Assembly: GCA_905250125.1 (NCBI GenBank)
Contig: CAJNOL010000397.1
Coordinates: 62,001-126,000 of the forward strand
DNA length: 64,000 bases
From: Rotaria sordida
Taxonomy: Eukaryota; Rotifera; Eurotatoria; Philodinida; Philodinidae
Reading direction: 5' to 3'
Part shown: positions 60,921 through 64,000 of the stretch, one piece after another
Layout: every line of letters starts with the position of its first letter
Numbering within the stretch: the stretch's first letter is position 1
Program-made: the position numbers and the translations under genes
The notes under the pieces: model-generated
The model's input: the letters and a program-made list of their open reading frames with translations, nothing else
Database searches by the model: none
What the model was told of the DNA's origin: nothing

Positions 60921-61693
60921 TTATTTTTTCATTACACGAACACGTCGAGATGATATACTTTGTCCAATAGGCATTCGTTGTGGAGCATTTTTATGTAATT
61001 CAAGATCAGCTAAAATTTCTTCAAGTTCCAATTGAATTAAATGATTATTATCGATTGGTAATGGATTAATACGACGAGAAGATGAACGATGACTTTGTAC
61101 TGATATTCGTCGACGATTTTGAAACCAAATACCTGAGAAATTTTATAAAACGATGGTTTTTTTTTTCGCTAGTACCATTAGAAATAAAATAAAAAGAAAG
61201 CTTACGAATTTGTTCACGTGTAGCTCCTATTCGATCGGCAATAACATTCTTTTGAATACTATTAGGATAAGGAACATGTTCGAATATTTCATTAAGTAAC
61301 CAACGTTGACGAATGGTATATTGTAATCGATTAGGAAGATTTGTTGTTGAACGAGGAAGTGGAGGTGATAATGATGGAACATAACCAATCTAAAATAAAG
61401 CAAGTTAAAAAAAACAAAAATCGATAATTTCAAGGAAATTTTACTTGAGATGATGGTACGATCGGTGGTGATAACTGGTGATAAGGAAAAGTACCATCAG
61501 AATAATAATAATAACCAGGTTGTTGTTGATCATACACTGGACACATAATCATATGTGGAGATGATGATGATGATGATGACATAGGTGATTCAAAATATGA
61601 TGAATTTGATGAAGATGTATCATAACTATTACTATAAGGATATGGTGAATACGACCAATAAGATGAACAATTTCCATCATATGATGATGCCAT
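60921..61693 (-). CDS. divergent homeodomain transcription factor
   Basis: Exons 5' to 3': 61445-61693, 61206-61389 and 60921-61132; 214 residues. The start is the ATG at 61691-61693; an upstream extension would need a TTG. The N-terminal 90 residues are rich in Ser, Tyr and Pro, like an activation region. The homeodomain (about residues 97-155) contains RQRWLLNEIFEHVPYPN, ADRIGATREQIR and the recognition helix IWFQNRRRISVQ, with Gln50 and Asn51. Helix 1 is divergent and lacks the usual Phe/Leu pattern, so no class can be fixed. An intron splits the codon for homeodomain position 46, near the site (46/47) common in PRD-class genes. The C-terminus ends in a basic cluster (SRRVRVMKK). Confidence 0.8.
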
Positions 61694-64000
61694 AATTTGA
61701 TTATTACTCAAGTTGATCGGCAGTTAAATATTCTTCTATTATTGTTGTTTTTTTTGAATATATATATACTTGGATATCTTTTCTCTCTTTCGTGTACCAA
61801 TCAAATTGACATCCGATGAGAAATATGATTATTTCACGCATTTATGTATTCAATAAATAAACACTAATTGGTAATTAATGTATTCGTTTATGTAAAACAA
61901 TCAACACTTACTTATTGAAGAGTCAAGCTCTTTAACAGTGTAGTCAAACTTTTTTTTGTTTTAATAACAAATATATTAATTGATGGTCACATAACGAATA
62001 CATTCTATCTAATACGTAAGAGTTCAATGAAGTTCACATATGATATTCTATCAAAAAATTGAAACATATTTACATGTTCGCTTAGAATCAAGATACAAAA
62101 ATTGATGAGCTTCATATAAATATATAGATATCAAATTGATTGATTGAAAAATTTCTTTGTGAAAAATTGTGATATGAATTTTATCTCTTTTATGGTTCGT
62201 CGACAATTTTCTTGTCAAATTTAAACATTAAATTAAGTATCAATTATCTGTGTATTGCTTTAACATTGCATGATAGCAATAGTTTCATCTTTGAAAATCA
62301 GTTTCATCATATTGCGATCTCATTTTACAATGGAATATTGTCGAATGTTAATTAAGGAGATTAATCATGTTCTCACTATCAAACTAACTCATTTAAAATC
62401 TGAGCGGCTCGTAGCGTTTATGAACCGAGATATTCGATTTTCAAGGTATCTAAAGGCTAGTTCGTGTATCCATACTTCAAAATTGCAGCAGCATTTTTTT
62501 TTGTCATGCTCAAATGAGAAAACGATATCACACATGTTGAAAAGCAATTTTACGACAACGTCCAAGATACCATTATTATTAAATATAAGGGTAATAGATA
62601 TAAAATTCTCGCTTTTGTAAAATTGCTTTTTGAATATTTGTGATATTATTTTCCTTTTATCTAACTCACTGAGCTCAATCAAACTATGAAAAAAAAAGTT
62701 GTTGCAATTTTGAAGTGTGACCACATAATATAGACTACACTTACTTTGAAATTCGAATACGTCGATCCTTGAATGTTATGGGCTGTTCATATTTTAAATT
62801 AGTTAGTTTGACAGTGAGAAGAACATTCACTTGATGCGAACAAGTTCGATCTCCTTAATTTACAGTGCATGTTCTTCCATTGTTAGGTTCAGTTTCAGTT
62901 TTTTTTTTTGAAGAGAAAAAAAAGCAACATACGCCTCTATCAACTGTTTCATGATTACACTAACTTTTTGAATGACATTCTGATAAGGATTGAATCCATA
63001 TATCATGCATAGAAGACTATAATTTACTTTTTTTTGTAGTTTGTAATTAAATACATTGATATTTGTCCTATACACAGAAAGTAAGGTCTGAGAGAATACA
63101 AAATACAGAAAAGAACTTAAAGATGTAGTTCATCAAAAGTTACAATTCTTCTGAAAACGACTCGTAAACAATGAACTTCATAGAAATCATTTATTAAATA
63201 TTCTGTGAATTCGTTGAACAGATGTAGTTGTATCTGTAATATTAACTCAAGCTCTGACACGTCTACACCAAATGTTTATCTAGATGAAAACATTGTAGAA
63301 GTTTGTAAGATACAAAACTTAAGTTTTATCTTGATTACAATACATCTTTTATTGCAGCTTCATTCATAGCGAACGATCTTGAACTACAAACAACAAGTTA
63401 AAAGATCAAATAGTTTCATGAAACACTGCTATATGTTTTTCTTCATCTGTCTTCCTTATAAGAGACGAGCAACTCTAACTCAGAATTGAAGTTGACGCGT
63501 TCTCTCATCGAACTTGGGATGAAATTTTGCAATCGGTAGACAGATTTGAAGCAGGACATAGTGAAATTATCCATCCCTGTTTTTTCATCAAATGTTAAAA
63601 ATAATCTAGCCTAAAGTAAATCCATTTCATCTTGATACCATTTATATAATGTAAACTTTAAGTATTCTGTACAAATCCAATAATGTATTGATTTAATAAT
63701 TGTACTTTCAATATCTCTGCGTATTTTATTTTGCAAAAAAAAAGAGTGAAGGGAAAACACTTTGAAAAGCACCGTAGTTTGATACCTTTCATATCGCATC
63801 AAATATATTCACGCTCATGATTAACAAAAGACGAAAACAAAAGAAATCACTAGAAGTATCTGATTGAAAATATACTCTCATACATATATTTGGATTTTAA
63901 CCTTCAAATTTATCACCATCATTCGAATACTTCCTAGTAAAGAAAATAGGTTTGAAAAACATCGAAAAGAAAAAATAAATCAAAGGACAAAACAAAAAAA
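61694..64000. other. 2.3 kb gene-free region at the right edge
   Basis: Upstream of the homeobox gene, so it probably includes its promoter; no element stands out. The middle is occupied by a foldback element (about 62340-62865). Frames at 62860-63075 and 63611-63802 on the minus strand have no domain or splice partners. Confidence 0.45.
62340..62865. repeat. foldback element near the right edge
   Basis: About 525 bases. TCACTATCAAACTAACTCAT (about 62374) pairs with the reverse of TTAGTTAGTTTGACAGTGAG (about 62799). CTTCAAAATTGCAGCAGC (about 62479) pairs with GTTGCAATTTTGAAG (about 62700). The outer AATTAAGGAGATTAATCATG matches the reverse of CGATCTCCTTAATTTACAG near 62860, and the inner AAAAGCAATTTTACGACA has its partner at about 62615-62630. 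Both overlapping open frames in the block (62270-62620 and 62389-62724) are shadows of this structure. Arms have diverged noticeably. Confidence 0.65.

Noticed and set aside
1..64000. CRISPR array, bacterial operons, rRNA
   Set aside because: No regularly spaced direct repeats, no bacterial gene organisation and no rRNA-like stretches; all supported genes are eukaryotic and mostly intron-bearing.

Overview
The window is animal nuclear DNA. It is strongly AT-rich. Genes are split by very short introns (mostly 45-70 bases, GT..AG, AT-rich), and the proteins are metazoan: a class III myosin, two tetraspanins, Ig-domain proteins, WDR86, GOSR1/GS28, a kringle protein and a homeodomain protein. Together with compact genes, splice acceptors abutting start codons and one single-exon gene of a largely microbial/phage/plant family, this suggests a bdelloid rotifer or a similar AT-rich spiralian. 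The species call is inference. I resolved 18 protein-coding genes into exons by joining frames at canonical splice sites. All 17 complete gene models sum to a multiple of three; the MTO1 gene at the left edge is cut by the window.

Layout. 1-1230 (-): 5' part of MTO1. 1231-6437: 5.2 kb gene-free, with two palindromic elements and a decayed mariner-type transposase. 6438-10388 (-): eEFSec. 10566-12413 (-): PRPF38B. 12933-13264 (+): small COX8-like protein. 13493-20078 (+): PDPR (18 exons). 20290-22083 (-): S28 lysosomal Pro-X carboxypeptidase. 23621-24775 (-): LYRM4/ISD11. 24864-25100 (-): MRPL33. 26979-27755 (-): GOSR1. 28248-28928 (+): secreted kringle protein. 30397-31941 (-): Ig/transmembrane receptor-like protein. 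31942-36155: gene-poor, with an unassigned decayed coding-like block. 36156-38013 (-): tetraspanin. 41286-43729 (-): secreted four-Ig protein, whose first intron contains a + strand DUF4385-like gene (42668-43261). 44277-45543 (-): second tetraspanin. 47665-48620: clean TA-flanked foldback transposon. 49616-51501 (+): WDR86. 51627-52536 (-): two-pass membrane protein with a PPxY motif. 54093-60320 (-): myosin III with an N-terminal kinase. 60921-61693 (-): divergent homeodomain protein. 61694-64000: gene-free, with another foldback.

How it fits together. Five genes in the first 25 kb act in mitochondria (MTO1 tRNA modification, COX8-like, PDPR control of pyruvate dehydrogenase, MRPL33 ribosome, LYRM4 Fe-S assembly). 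Two pairs of them lie head-to-tail at short spacing (MRPL33-LYRM4, 88 bases; COX8-like-PDPR, 228 bases), with a splice acceptor just before the downstream coding region. This is the arrangement expected for spliced-leader trans-splicing. The second theme is foldback DNA: at least eight long inverted repeats of mostly unrelated sequence, three of them filling the few abnormally long introns. I found no rRNA, tRNA or CRISPR features.
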